From NCBI GenBank assembly GCA_016794245.1, contig JAEUKR010000056.1, forward strand, positions 32,669-96,668: a stretch of DNA of 64,000 nt. Reading direction: 5' to 3'. Source of the DNA: Caedimonas sp. GTDB taxonomy: Bacteria > Pseudomonadota > Alphaproteobacteria > Caedimonadales > Caedimonadaceae. The translations under genes were made by a program, and so were the position numbers. This document shows positions 27,590 to 36,781 of the stretch, one piece after another. Position 1 is the stretch's first letter. Each line of letters starts with the position of its first letter. The notes below the pieces were generated by a model, which was given only the letters and a program-made list of their open reading frames with translations, did not search any database and was not told the origin of the DNA.

Positions 27590-27870
27590 ATTAGGTATGC
27601 TCCGAGCGGGACTCACCGCGCATCTGCCACCCCAGATTTCTAAATCCTTTGGGTAAAGGATTGCTCTGAACGTCAATTTTTCTTGCTAATTTTCTTGCCG
27701 TTCGTGCGAAAATCCGCTACATATGCACGTTACGTACCCAAAGAACGGGATGAGGGATGAACAGTAGGGCCGCGCGGCATCCGTGGAGGACGTCGTAAAC
27801 AGGGTGAATCCTGATGTTCAACACCCCCTGCATCCTGAAAGACAAAGGGTATACATTCTGAAAAAAGTGG
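27590..27870. repeat. Second intergenic repeat block before rpmF
   Basis: Holds GGTATGCTCCGAGCGGGAC then TCACCGCGCAT, which in reverse orientation resembles 44440-44465 (ATGCGCGGCGAGTCCCGCGC). It also holds the module GCATCCTGAAAGACAAAGGG then TAT at 27830-27852. Apart from this and the preceding element I see no gene in 27467-27879; the rpmF promoter must lie here but is not obvious. Confidence 0.5.
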
Positions 27871-27879
27871 GATATTACT

Positions 27880-28065
27880 ATGGCTGTTCCTAAGAAAAAG
27901 ACATCTAAATCTCGTCGAAATATGCGTCGCGCTCATGATGCGTTGCCACAAAAGCAAGCGAGTGAGTGCGCGAACTGTGGCGCTCGAAAAATTTCTCATC
28001 ATATGTGTCCCTCTTGTGGATATTACCGCGGACGCCAGGTGTTGACGATAGAGGTTGCTTCCTAA
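27880..28065 (+). CDS. rpmF: 50S ribosomal protein L32
   Basis: 61-residue zinc-ribbon form: [20 protein letters not shown] opening, then CANC and CPSC pairs separated by a short loop. It heads the usual rpmF-plsX-fabH cluster. The DUF177/YceD gene that often precedes rpmF is absent here; repeats occupy its place. Confidence 0.97.
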   Translation: MAVPKKKTSKSRRNMRRAHDALPQKQASECANCGARKISHHMCPSCGYYRGRQVLTIEVAS

Positions 28066-28124
28066 AGTTTAAGAGGTGACTCAAGCTCAGCTCTCATCAT
28101 AGACAAATAAGGGGGATATCAGCG

Positions 28125-29180
28125 TTGAGCATTGTCTTGGCGATAGATGGAATGGGGGGAGATCACGCTCCTGAAATGATTATTGAAGGTATGGCCAAGG
28201 CGGTCATGCGTTTCCCTCACATACGGTTTGAGCTTTTTGGTGATGAAGAGAGAATCAGTCCTCTTCTTGGCAAGCATGAAAGCTTGGTGGCCGTCACGCA
28301 TTTCCATCCCACTACGGAAGTCATCACATCCGACGCCAAACCCACAGCCGCTATTCGAGGATTTAAAGATTCAAGTCTTCGTCGCGCGATTCTGTCTGTA
28401 CGCGAAGGATGCGCTTCAGGCGTTGTTTCAGCCGGGAATACAGGGGCTTATATGGCTCTCTCGCGACTTGTTCTGGGTACTCTGCCTGGAATTGATCGTC
28501 CAGCGATCGGCGGATTGATGCCAACCTTCAACGGCCCCAAAGTGATGTTGGATATGGGAGCAAATGTGGAGGTGAGCGCTGAAAATCTGATCGAATTTGC
28601 GATCATGGGTGTAGCTTTTGCGCGTGTTGTTTTAGGAATTCAAGATCCTTCTGTGGGGCTTTTGAATATCGGTACCGAAGAACTTAAAGGCAACCCCACG
28701 ATTAAGCTGGCGCACCAGGCGCTTAAAGAGTCTGCATTTATTCCAAACTTTAAAGGGTTTATTGAGGGAGATTCTATCAGCCAGGGAATCGTGGACGTGA
28801 CCGTGGCAGACGGCTTTGCCGGGAATATTTGCCTCAAAACGGCGGAAGGAACAGGTAAACTCATGGGGCATTTTTTGCGGGAAGGGATAAAGCGTTCCTT
28901 GTTGTCTAAATTGGGTGTATTGCTGGCAAAACCCGCTTTTGATTATTTGCGTGATAAAATTGATCCTCGACATTACAATGGCGCTCCTTTTCTGGGGTTG
29001 CAAGGGGTTGCCGTCAAAAGTCATGGGGGGACGGATGGTGAAGGATTCCTCCAGGCGATCAGTGTCGCTCTTCATATGATTGAAAAAAATATTAACGCGA
29101 GTATCTCTCAGGAAATTCTGGCGTTTTCTAGCTCAAATTCAACAGAAGAAAGAACGAAGGTGAAATTTTGCGCTCTGTGA
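28125..29180 (+). CDS. plsX: Phosphate acyltransferase PlsX
   Basis: Makes acyl-phosphate from acyl-ACP for phospholipid synthesis. The opening SIVLAIDGMGGDHAPEMIIE, the ACP/phosphate loop VSAGNTGAYMALS, and MLDMGANVEVSAENLIEFA are family signatures; DGFAGNICLKTAEG lies late. The start is TTG with AGGGGG ahead. 351 residues. It lies 59 bases after rpmF and 24 bases before fabH in one likely operon. Confidence 0.94.
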   Translation: MSIVLAIDGMGGDHAPEMIIEGMAKAVMRFPHIRFELFGDEERISPLLGKHESLVAVTHFHPTTEVITSDAKPTAAIRGFKDSSLRRAILSVREGCASGVVSAGNTGAYMALSRLVLGTLPGIDRPAIGGLMPTFNGPKVMLDMGANVEVSAENLIEFAIMGVAFARVVLGIQDPSVGLLNIGTEELKGNPTIKLAHQALKESAFIPNFKGFIEGDSISQGIVDVTVADGFAGNICLKTAEGTGKLMGHFLREGIKRSLLSKLGVLLAKPAFDYLRDKIDPRHYNGAPFLGLQGVAVKSHGGTDGEGFLQAISVALHMIEKNINASISQEILAFSSSNSTEERTKVKFCAL

Positions 29181-29204
29181 CAAAAAGTTCCGGGGTTTCC
29201 TGAC

Positions 29205-30194
29205 ATGTCAGGAACGTTGAATTTGAAACGATCCGTGATCGTTGGGTGCGGGGGCTACCTTCCAGAGAAGGTTGTGACCAACCATGATCTTGCTAAAATC
29301 GTTGATACTTCTGATGAATGGATTACTGAACGTACAGGAATACGAAAACGACATTTTGCCGCCAAGGATCAGCCTACTTCGGAACTGGCTGTAAAAGCGG
29401 CACATGTTGCGCTTCAAAATGCGAGGATTCGCGCCGAAGACCTTGATTTAATTGTTGTTGCAACCGCAACGCCCGATCGAACCTTGCCTTCAACAGCGGT
29501 GATCGTCCAGGGAAAATTGGGCAATAACAAAGGACTTGCTTTTGATGTGGCCGGGGTGTGTGCGGGCTTTCTTTTGGCGCTGAACGTTGTTGATAACTTC
29601 CTGAAATCAGGTCAGGGAAAGTATGCTTTAGTCATTGGCGCCGAAGCCATGACCTCCTTGCTCGATATGGGTGACCGGCGCACGTGTGTCTTGTTTGGTG
29701 ATGGTGCGGGCGCCGTCGTTGTGGAAGCAAAGAATCGAGATGACATCGGGGGTGATCGAGGCGTGCTGGGGGTTCATTTGCAATCCGATGGCCATCTGCA
29801 TAATATTTTATATTCAGATGGCGGACCCTCGACAAATGGAAAAGTCGGCAAACTTCGCATGGATGGTCAGGAAGTCTACCGACATGCCGTCACAAAACTG
29901 ACCGACTCTGCCAAACGAATACTTGCTTCTCATGAACTGATGGTGGATGATATTGATTGGTTTATCCCTCATCAGGCAAATATCCGGATTATCGAGTCGG
30001 TTGCACAGAAACTTAAATTTCCCATGGATAAAGTTGTTCTTACGGTGCAAGATCATGCGAATACGTCAGCGGCTTCCATTCCCCTCGCTTTGTGGGTGGC
30101 AAGTGCGGAGGGGCGTGTGAAAGCGGGAGATCTTATTCTTCATGAAGCCATTGGGGGTGGACTCATTTGGGGTTCGGCTCTCGTCAGGTTTTGA
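29205..30194 (+). CDS. fabH: 3-oxoacyl-ACP synthase III (KAS III)
   Basis: Condenses acetyl-CoA with malonyl-ACP to start fatty-acid synthesis. The catalytic triad is visible: Cys in AGVCAGF (about 117), His in PHQAN (about 254) and Asn in HANTS (about 285). The N-terminal WITERTGIRKRHFA and C-terminal GGGLIWGSALVRF are typical. 329 residues. It follows plsX closely and precedes fdxA by 15 bases. Confidence 0.95.
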   Translation: MSGTLNLKRSVIVGCGGYLPEKVVTNHDLAKIVDTSDEWITERTGIRKRHFAAKDQPTSELAVKAAHVALQNARIRAEDLDLIVVATATPDRTLPSTAVIVQGKLGNNKGLAFDVAGVCAGFLLALNVVDNFLKSGQGKYALVIGAEAMTSLLDMGDRRTCVLFGDGAGAVVVEAKNRDDIGGDRGVLGVHLQSDGHLHNILYSDGGPSTNGKVGKLRMDGQEVYRHAVTKLTDSAKRILASHELMVDDIDWFIPHQANIRIIESVAQKLKFPMDKVVLTVQDHANTSAASIPLALWVASAEGRVKAGDLILHEAIGGGLIWGSALVRF

Positions 30195-30209
30195 TTTTAG
30201 AGGGATTCT

Positions 30210-30557
30210 ATGACCTATATCGTCACAGAAGCATGTATCAAGTGCAAATATATGGATTGCGTGGAAGTTTGCCCCGTCGATTGTTTTTACGAGGGGGAAA
30301 ATATGCTTGTCATCAATCCAGAGCAATGCATTGATTGCGGGGTGTGTGAGCCTGAATGCCCGATTGACGCCATTCAGCCTGATACCAGAGAAGGAAGTGA
30401 AAAATGGGTCGAGCATAACCGCGCTTATGCGGCGCTCTGGCCGAATATTCGCCTTAAAGGGTCATCACCCGTCGATGCTGATGAATGGCGGACTGTGGCT
30501 CATAAACTGACCGACCACTTCAGCCAAAACCCAGGAAAAGGAACACCTAAAGCATGA
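30210..30557 (+). CDS. fdxA: 7Fe ferredoxin FdxA
   Basis: Carries one [3Fe-4S] and one [4Fe-4S] cluster. The N-terminal half shows [20 protein letters not shown] and the second motif [18 protein letters not shown]-terminal extension of about 50 residues ([17 protein letters not shown]) is standard for the FdxA type. It transfers electrons at low potential; the partner is unknown. Its stop overlaps the ATG of a 36-codon ORF as ATGA. Confidence 0.94.
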   Translation: MTYIVTEACIKCKYMDCVEVCPVDCFYEGENMLVINPEQCIDCGVCEPECPIDAIQPDTREGSEKWVEHNRAYAALWPNIRLKGSSPVDADEWRTVAHKLTDHFSQNPGKGTPKA

Positions 30558-30664
30558 AGCCCAGATGCATCTCTTCTCCTTTTCTTTGGAGCGCCCCCAA
30601 AAGAATGATTTTCGTTTGTTTCCTGCTTGTTATTTTATGGTTTGGAGTCTGGTGGGCTTATTGA
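30554..30664 (+). CDS. Possible 36-residue single-span membrane peptide
   Basis: A short ORF starting in the ATGA that ends fdxA, reading [17 protein letters not shown], then a hydrophobic span [17 protein letters not shown], then Ala-Tyr and a stop. The positive-inside N-terminus and single aromatic-rich helix look like a real small membrane protein. It ends 24 bases before the zinc-importer ATPase gene. Evidence is limited to start/stop overlap, hydropathy and position; no homologue is known to me. Confidence 0.35.
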   Translation: MKPRCISSPFLWSAPKRMIFVCFLLVILWFGVWWAY

Positions 30665-30688
30665 GAAACTTGTTGAGGAAGTCGCATC

Positions 30689-31483
30689 ATGAAGCATCAT
30701 TCTCCGCCCCATCGTCCTTTTCCTCCTGTTCTCAGTTTTCATCATATGTCCGTGAAGTACCGTCATCATATAGCGCTTGAAAATTTAAACGGGCAGATCT
30801 GTTCGGGAAGTCTCCTTGCTGTCTTGGGGCCCAATGGAGGGGGAAAAAGCACTTTTCTGAAAACGCTTGTCGGATTTCTCAAACCTTTCAAGGGAACATT
30901 CAAGCGTCAGGGAATCACTATGCGCCAGATCGCCTATTTGCCTCAGCAAGCTGATATTGACCGTTCTTTTCCCTTAACGGTGCGTGAGGTTGTAGCGATG
31001 GGCTTAACCCAGGAGCAGGGGTTTTTCAGTAATCTGGAAGGAACATGTGAAAAAGCGGTTCGCGAAGCCCTTGCCCAGGTTGGGCTTGGACAGCATCTTG
31101 ATCGGCCGCTCCATACTCTTTCAGGGGGACAGTTTCAGCGCGCTCTTTTTGCGCGTCTGATCTTGCAGAAAGCGGCATTGATTTTACTGGACGAGCCGTT
31201 CGCCGCAATTGATTACGCTACCATAGATGATCTGATAAAATTAATCATGTCCTGGCGTCAGGAGGGCAAGACGATTATTGTTGTCACGCATGATTTGGAT
31301 CTGGTGAGAACCTATTTTCCCGAAACCTTGGTATTGGCGAAGAAAATCATCGCCTGGGGACCGACTGTCGAGGTTCTTACGCTTGACCATTTGAGAATGG
31401 CAAAAAGACTTTCCCGCAGTTGGGAAAATCATTTAGAATCAAAGACGGATGAATTTCTAACGTCTGTTGTTTTGCCTCAATGA
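30689..31483 (+). CDS. znuC: Metal (zinc-type) ABC transporter ATP-binding protein
   Basis: ATPase of a cluster-9 divalent metal importer. Walker A GPNGGGKST lies near residue 46-54, signature LSGGQFQRALFA near 143, and Walker B ALILLDEPFAAID, with the switch His in VVTHDLDL. 264 residues with a His-rich leader (MKHHSPPHRPFPP). Its last codon and stop overlap the permease start (ATGA). The three-gene order ATPase-permease-binding protein is complete and tightly packed, so it is one operon. Confidence 0.9.
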   Translation: MKHHSPPHRPFPPVLSFHHMSVKYRHHIALENLNGQICSGSLLAVLGPNGGGKSTFLKTLVGFLKPFKGTFKRQGITMRQIAYLPQQADIDRSFPLTVREVVAMGLTQEQGFFSNLEGTCEKAVREALAQVGLGQHLDRPLHTLSGGQFQRALFARLILQKAALILLDEPFAAIDYATIDDLIKLIMSWRQEGKTIIVVTHDLDLVRTYFPETLVLAKKIIAWGPTVEVLTLDHLRMAKRLSRSWENHLESKTDEFLTSVVLPQ

Positions 31484-32325
31484 TTGATTTTCTTGTCACT
31501 CCTTTTGAATCCTATGCGTTTTTGCGGCGCGCCTTGATGGCTTGTTTCGCTCTTTCTCTGGGATGTGCGCCTATAGGGGTTTTTCTGGTTTTAAGACGCA
31601 TGAGCCTGATGGGAGATGCCCTTTCTCATTCCGTCCTGCCAGGGGTTGCCGTTGGTTATCTCCTTGCGGGTCTCAGTCTTCCTGTCATGGGCTGTGGAGG
31701 CTTTGTCTCAGGGTTGATCGTTGCCTCCCTGGCGGGTTTTGTCTCTCGGAAAACCTTATTGAGAGAAGATGCCAGCTTTGTAGGCTTTTATCTGATTGCG
31801 TTGGCTTTGGGGGCTGTGTTGGTGTCTGTCAAGGGAAACAGTGTGGATCTGATCCATATTCTGTTTGGCTCGATTCTCGCCGTCAACAAGGGTTCGCTTT
31901 TGCTGGTGGCCACTATTTCTTCTGCGACGCTTGTCATCCTTGCGCTTGTTTATCGTCCGTTGATTCTGGAATGTTTTGATCCTGTGTTTATGCGCTCGAT
32001 TGGGGCGCGGGGTCATTATTATCATATGATATTTATGGGGCTTGTCGTCTTGAATATGGTGGCGGCGTTTCAGGCTCTTGGAACGCTTATGGCTTTGGGA
32101 ATGATGATGATGCCCGCCATCGCTGCACGTTTTTGGGCATGCAAAATAGCGACCCTGTGTGCTGTTGCTTTTCTTTTTGCCCTGAGCGCCAGCTATGTGG
32201 GTCTGGTCTTGTCCTATCACTATAGCTGGCCTTCTGGTCCTTCGATCATTCTGGTTGGCGGCGTTTTTTACCTTGGTTCGCTTATTTTGGGGCGTTATGG
32301 CAGCTTGAGGCATCCGCGACCATGA
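31480..32325 (+). CDS. znuB: Metal ABC transporter permease (ZnuB/MntB family)
   Basis: Inner-membrane channel of the same importer, 281 residues with about eight membrane segments. Family motifs are RRMSLMGDALSHSVLPGVAV near the N-terminus and FQALGTLMALGMMMMPAIAA with the coupling region near residue 205. Starts and ends with ATGA overlaps to its neighbours. Confidence 0.9.
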   Translation: MIDFLVTPFESYAFLRRALMACFALSLGCAPIGVFLVLRRMSLMGDALSHSVLPGVAVGYLLAGLSLPVMGCGGFVSGLIVASLAGFVSRKTLLREDASFVGFYLIALALGAVLVSVKGNSVDLIHILFGSILAVNKGSLLLVATISSATLVILALVYRPLILECFDPVFMRSIGARGHYYHMIFMGLVVLNMVAAFQALGTLMALGMMMMPAIAARFWACKIATLCAVAFLFALSASYVGLVLSYHYSWPSGPSIILVGGVFYLGSLILGRYGSLRHPRP

Positions 32326-33221
32326 GAATTTTTCTTATTTTTCTTTTGCTGGTGTCGTCGATGCGGTCTGGGTGGGCCGACAAGGACAAGAAACTTGAAG
32401 TGGTTGTCAGTTTCAGCATTCTGGCAGATTTCACCAAAGTGATCGGCGGCGCTCACGTGCGGGTGACCTCGATTATTCCCCCTGACAGCGATCCTCATGT
32501 GTATCAACCGACACCAGAGGTGGCAACGCTCATAAGTCATGCAGATCTTGTCATCATGAATGGTTTGGGGTTTGAAGGATGGATAGACCGTTTGTTAGGG
32601 GCGACGGACTACAAGGGGCTTGTGACGATTGCTACCCAGGGGATTACGCCGCGTACTCTTCTTGATCCTGCTCTCCCTTCAGCGCCGCCTGTTCCTGACC
32701 CTCATGCCTGGCACGATGTGCGTCATGCCATGGTATACGTCAAAAATATCAGCGATGCCTTAATTCGACTCGATCCTGCCCATCAAAAAGACTATAAGGC
32801 ACGCACACGATCTTATCTTCAACAGCTTCACAATCTGGATACGTGGATCCGTGGGAAATTTTCCAGAATCCCTCAGAAACGACGAAAGATCATCTCGGCT
32901 CATGATGCTTTTGGCTATCTTGCGGCACGTTACGGCATTAAAATTTATGCGCTTCAGGGAATCAGCACAGAATCGGAACCTTCCGCCAGGCAAATTGCGG
33001 ACCTTGTTCAGTTAATTCACAAGCATCATATCTGCGCCCTGTTTTCCGAGAATATTACGAACCATCAACTTCTTGAACAAATAGCGCATGAAACAAATAT
33101 TGAGACAGGAGGGGTTCTTTATTCAGACGCTTTGTCTGGTGATACGGGTCCCGCCACAACTTATCTTGAGTTCATGCGATACAATGTGACGACATTATGT
33201 TCCGTCCTTGAGCAAAATTAA
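32322..33221 (+). CDS. znuA: Metal ABC transporter substrate-binding protein (zinc type)
   Basis: Periplasmic cluster A-I solute-binding protein, 299 residues, with a signal peptide RIFLIFLLLVSSMRSGWA. Likely metal ligands are His in SDPHVYQPT (about 58), His in DPHAWHD (about 128), His in SAHDAFGYLA (about 194) and Asp in YSDALSG (about 268). The third ligand as His rather than Glu is the pattern of zinc binders rather than manganese/iron binders. The acidic His-rich loop of E. coli ZnuA is absent. No Zur box was recognised upstream of the operon. Confidence 0.9.
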   Translation: MRIFLIFLLLVSSMRSGWADKDKKLEVVVSFSILADFTKVIGGAHVRVTSIIPPDSDPHVYQPTPEVATLISHADLVIMNGLGFEGWIDRLLGATDYKGLVTIATQGITPRTLLDPALPSAPPVPDPHAWHDVRHAMVYVKNISDALIRLDPAHQKDYKARTRSYLQQLHNLDTWIRGKFSRIPQKRRKIISAHDAFGYLAARYGIKIYALQGISTESEPSARQIADLVQLIHKHHICALFSENITNHQLLEQIAHETNIETGGVLYSDALSGDTGPATTYLEFMRYNVTTLCSVLEQN

Positions 33222-33238
33222 GAACCTGTCTTCATAGA

Positions 33239-33318
33239 TTAGACCTATTGCATAACCTATATCTGGCAGGTGCTTTTAGTATTATACCCTTGGTCTTTCA
33301 AAAACCGGGGGCGTAATT
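33239..33318. repeat. MITE-like element, left-half copy
   Basis: GCATAACCTATATCTGGCAG followed by GTGCTTTTAG and the inner arm ATACCCTTGGTCTTTCAAAA (33284-33303), then CCGGGGG. It sits between convergent znuA and rodA and lacks the right half of the element. Confidence 0.6.
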
Positions 33319-33327
33319 CGGCGTGAC

Positions 33328-34455
33328 TTAGAGAAAGGCGCCGCCGCGACCAATCCGCAGATCGCGATGAATCGCAATCGACATTAAGAGTCCAACCCCC
33401 ATCATCACGGTCAACATGGCTGTTCCGCCATAGGATACAAGAGGAAGCGGAATACCTACCACGGGAACCAATCCCATGACCATCCCCGTATTGATAAAAA
33501 CATATAAAAACAAAAGTGTCGTAAGACCTAATCCCAACAATCGACCATACGAACTTCGACTTGCCAGGGCGACTCTATAGCCATAGACAATTAAACAAAA
33601 ATAGAGAAAGAGAAGAATCAAACCACCCAGCACCCCAAACTCCTCGCAATAGGTCGCAAAGATGAAATCCGTTTGCTTTTCAGGAAGAAAATTAAGATGG
33701 CTTTGGCTTCCTGATTGGAATCCCTTGCCCAGGAAGCCACCTGATCCCAAGGCAATATTCGCTTGTAAGATATTATAACCCGCTCCCAGGGGATCTCGTC
33801 CCGGATCCAAAAATGTGAAAATACGTTTTTTTTGATAATCGTACATGAAATTCCATAAAAGAGGGATCGCTGAAAGACTGGCTCCACTTATAAGGATGAC
33901 TTTCCATAATCGAATCCCTGCTGCAAAAAAGATGGTTGCTCCTGCAAAAAGCAAAAGCATGGCCGTTCCCAAGTCAGGCTGGCGCAAAACCAATAACGCA
34001 GGCACAAAAGTCATAAGCGTTGGAACAATCAAATATCTTAGTTTTCTAATGTCTTCCAGCGTTAGTTCATGAAAATAGCGTCCCAGAGCCATAAGCAAGG
34101 TAATCTTTATGAGTTCGGAAGGCTGGACATTAAAAACATATAAATCGATCCAGCGCTGTGCACCCATTCCAATACGTCCCGCTATTTCCACTGCAAACAA
34201 CATAACAAGAGAGATGATATAAAGAATGTAGGATTGTGTCAGCCAGATACGCAGATCAACGACGGCAATCGCCATTAAAACGATAAGTCCTGCCAGAAAT
34301 CGAATCATTTGTTTTTCTGTCCAGGGAAAGAAGTTTCCCCCTGCTGCTGAATATAGAACGACAAAACCAATGCTGGCAATGAGGGTAAGGACACCTATCA
34401 CCCAACCATTAATCTGTTTCAGTTTTTGCAAAGATGAAAGAGAAAAGCGCGTCAA
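33328..34455 (-). CDS. rodA: Peptidoglycan glycosyltransferase RodA (SEDS family)
   Basis: Lipid II polymerase of the elongasome, 375 residues with about ten membrane segments. SEDS signatures: FNVQPSELIKITLLMALGRY, VLRQPDLGTAMLL, GFQSGSQSHLNFLPEKQTDF, and the terminal GIPLPLVSYGGTAMLT. I place the start at TTG 34455, which overlaps the mrdA stop (TTGA) with AGGGAG ahead; the frame stays open upstream but that stretch lies inside mrdA. RodA works with PBP2, its immediate neighbour. Confidence 0.93.
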   Translation of the reverse strand: MTRFSLSSLQKLKQINGWVIGVLTLIASIGFVVLYSAAGGNFFPWTEKQMIRFLAGLIVLMAIAVVDLRIWLTQSYILYIISLVMLFAVEIAGRIGMGAQRWIDLYVFNVQPSELIKITLLMALGRYFHELTLEDIRKLRYLIVPTLMTFVPALLVLRQPDLGTAMLLLFAGATIFFAAGIRLWKVILISGASLSAIPLLWNFMYDYQKKRIFTFLDPGRDPLGAGYNILQANIALGSGGFLGKGFQSGSQSHLNFLPEKQTDFIFATYCEEFGVLGGLILLFLYFCLIVYGYRVALASRSSYGRLLGLGLTTLLFLYVFINTGMVMGLVPVVGIPLPLVSYGGTAMLTVMMGVGLLMSIAIHRDLRIGRGGAFL

Positions 34456-36278
34456 ATTTTTTTCTCCCTTTGAACTTCCCGTAAAATATCCCTTGCGATG
34501 GGTGTCGCAATACGTCCGCCGCCTCCGCCATGTTCTACTAAAACGCAAATGGCATATTGTGGATCATGAGTGGGCGCGTAACCTGCAAAAATACTGTGAT
34601 CCCTTCGTTTCCATTCAATCTCTTCATTTTTAAGGACACGGGTGTCACGCTCAAGTTTTGAAATTCTGCGTACCTGGCTGGTCGCCGTTTTACCGCCCAT
34701 CGCTTTCGTCGGATCTTCAATGCGTGAAAAGTAAGCTGTTCCCCCAGGCTGATTGACGCCCGCATCCATCCCTTTTTTTAAAATTTCCAGATTTTCAGGC
34801 TTAACAGGAAGTGCGGCAAAATCAACCGAAAAGGAATCAGCCTGATGTAGAAGCGTCGGGACAACCTTCTTTCCCGTGACCAGGCGCGCAATCAGCATGG
34901 CCATTTGCAAAGGCGTACAAAGCATCGATCCTTGTCCGATGCTGGAGATGATGGTGTCTCCCACGGTCCAGGATTGATGGAATCTCGTCTTTTTCCAGGA
35001 ACGTGTTGGCACCAGACCGCTTTTTTCAATGGACAATTCAATCCCTGTTTCTCGCCCTAGCCCAAGCTTGAAAGCCATGTCAGCGATTCGGTCGATCCCT
35101 ATAAGTCGTCCTAGTTCATAAAAATACGTGTCACAGGACATTTGCAGGGCGCGAACCATGTCCACACGTCCGTGTCCCGCTTGCCGGACGCAATGAAAAC
35201 GGTGAGATCCCAGCTCAATAAAACCCTTGCAAAAGGACTCGTGAGAACAAAGGAATTTCCCTGTTTCAAGCGCTGCCAAAGCTACGACAAGCTTGAAAAT
35301 GGAACCGGGAGGATAAACGCCCTGAACGGCTTTGTTATTCAAGGGCGTATAAGGACTGTTATTAAGAGCGTCCCAGTCTTCGTGACTGATGCCATTGACA
35401 AAAAGATTGGGGTCAAAGCTGGGGGTTGAGATACAGCTTAATATCTCTCCCGTTTTCACATTGATGACGACTGCCGCTCCGCTTTGAACTTCGGACAGTC
35501 TTTTAAAAGCCGCTTCTTGCAATCTGGTGTCCAGGCTTAAACGAAGCGTCGCGCCGTCTTTGCTCTCGACCTTGTTCAAATCCCGCACAATACGTCGGTG
35601 AGCATTGACCTCGATTTCACGATATCCCGCTTTACCCTGCAAATGAAGTTCAAACTGTTTTTCAAGACCCGTCCGGCCAATGCGGTAATCAGGAAGGTTT
35701 GCAAGTTCATCCGGAATGCCGTCACGCTCGGAGGGAGTTTGAACGAACCCAACCAGATGGGCAAACGACAAAGAAAAGGGATAGTATCGTTTATGGCCGA
35801 TTTCAACATCTATTCCCTCCAATTCCGGTCGATGGACTTGCATTTTACACACTTCATCCCAATCCAGGTGATTCTTCAGGATAAAAGGTTTGAACTTAGC
35901 CTGTTTTGGGATTTCGGCCTTGATGCTGGCGAGAGATTTGGGAGCGAGTTGAATCAACGCATCTATTTTTGTAAGTATGTCCTCAAGATCCTCTACCTGG
36001 TCAGGAACAAGCGTTAAACGATAGTTTGTGTTGTTCGCGGCAAGCTCAAGTCCCTCTCTATCCATAATGATTCCTCGCTTGGGGAGAAGAATTTGCAATT
36101 TGATGCGGTTGCCGTCCGCCAGTGTACGATAGTGTGACGACCGAATAACCCCTAGATAGCCGAGCCGCGCCACCAACAACGAGGTTAACATAGCTTTTAC
36201 GCCGCTTATGACAAACGCCCTGCGTGTGAATAATGTACGTGAATCCTGGGGATAAACAAGGCTCGTGCGTCTTTTCAT
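34452..36278 (-). CDS. mrdA: Penicillin-binding protein 2 (peptidoglycan transpeptidase)
   Basis: Class B PBP cross-linking side-wall peptidoglycan. One N-terminal membrane segment is followed by a dimerisation domain (RGIIMDREGLELAANNTNYR) and the transpeptidase domain. SxxK is PGSIFK (Ser about 326), SxD/SCD is QMSCDTYFYE (about 381), and the third motif reads GGKTATSQV (about 529), i.e. KTA where most PBPs have K(S/T)G. It begins ATGA-overlapped with the mreD stop and ends overlapping rodA. 608 residues is standard. Position in the mre operon supports the assignment. Confidence 0.95.
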   Translation of the reverse strand: MKRRTSLVYPQDSRTLFTRRAFVISGVKAMLTSLLVARLGYLGVIRSSHYRTLADGNRIKLQILLPKRGIIMDREGLELAANNTNYRLTLVPDQVEDLEDILTKIDALIQLAPKSLASIKAEIPKQAKFKPFILKNHLDWDEVCKMQVHRPELEGIDVEIGHKRYYPFSLSFAHLVGFVQTPSERDGIPDELANLPDYRIGRTGLEKQFELHLQGKAGYREIEVNAHRRIVRDLNKVESKDGATLRLSLDTRLQEAAFKRLSEVQSGAAVVINVKTGEILSCISTPSFDPNLFVNGISHEDWDALNNSPYTPLNNKAVQGVYPPGSIFKLVVALAALETGKFLCSHESFCKGFIELGSHRFHCVRQAGHGRVDMVRALQMSCDTYFYELGRLIGIDRIADMAFKLGLGRETGIELSIEKSGLVPTRSWKKTRFHQSWTVGDTIISSIGQGSMLCTPLQMAMLIARLVTGKKVVPTLLHQADSFSVDFAALPVKPENLEILKKGMDAGVNQPGGTAYFSRIEDPTKAMGGKTATSQVRRISKLERDTRVLKNEEIEWKRRDHSIFAGYAPTHDPQYAICVLVEHGGGGGRIATPIARDILREVQREKKI

Positions 36279-36781
36279 GTCTTTTCATAAACCCAGGATA
36301 ATTTCTGGTAAATGCGAAAGCACAATGCCGCGATGAGAGGGTAACTCAGGAACGTCAAGACGCTTTCATACAAAGCGCCTTGAATATAAAGGGGACGTTG
36401 AACAATCCAGATGATGCATCCCTTCAGGATGATCGTTATCAGATACAGGATTAAAAAACCAAGCCATCCTGCTAAAAATGGTTTTTTAAACAGGTACTTG
36501 CGATGACTACACGCGAAAGCCCAGATAAGCAGGTGAAGACAGCCAAAAATCCCGAATGGTGTGCCAAAAAAACCATCTCGCAGAAGACCAGATCCAAAAA
36601 TGGCCCAGAGAGAAATCCCTTCCGGACAATAAATAGCCCAAAAGTAAAGAACGCCCATCCCTAAATCAGGGAGGAAAAAATGCAAGGGCGGGAGAAAAAA
36701 GAAAGGGACGAAGTTGGCAAGCAGAATAAGGCCGTTTGGCGCCATCACTTTCGGCAACTTTTGGACAAACGCGTCAGTCAT
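36275..36781 (-). CDS. mreD: Rod shape-determining protein MreD
   Basis: Small polytopic protein of 168 residues with about five membrane segments and DGFFGTPFGIFGCLHLLIWA, typical of alphaproteobacterial MreD. The ATG at 36781 overlaps the last codons of mreC by eight bases; an upstream in-frame ATG at 36796 is inside mreC. It bridges MreC to the membrane elongasome. Divergent families are normal for MreD, so the call also leans on gene order. Confidence 0.88.
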   Translation of the reverse strand: MTDAFVQKLPKVMAPNGLILLANFVPFFFLPPLHFFLPDLGMGVLYFWAIYCPEGISLWAIFGSGLLRDGFFGTPFGIFGCLHLLIWAFACSHRKYLFKKPFLAGWLGFLILYLITIILKGCIIWIVQRPLYIQGALYESVLTFLSYPLIAALCFRIYQKLSWVYEKT

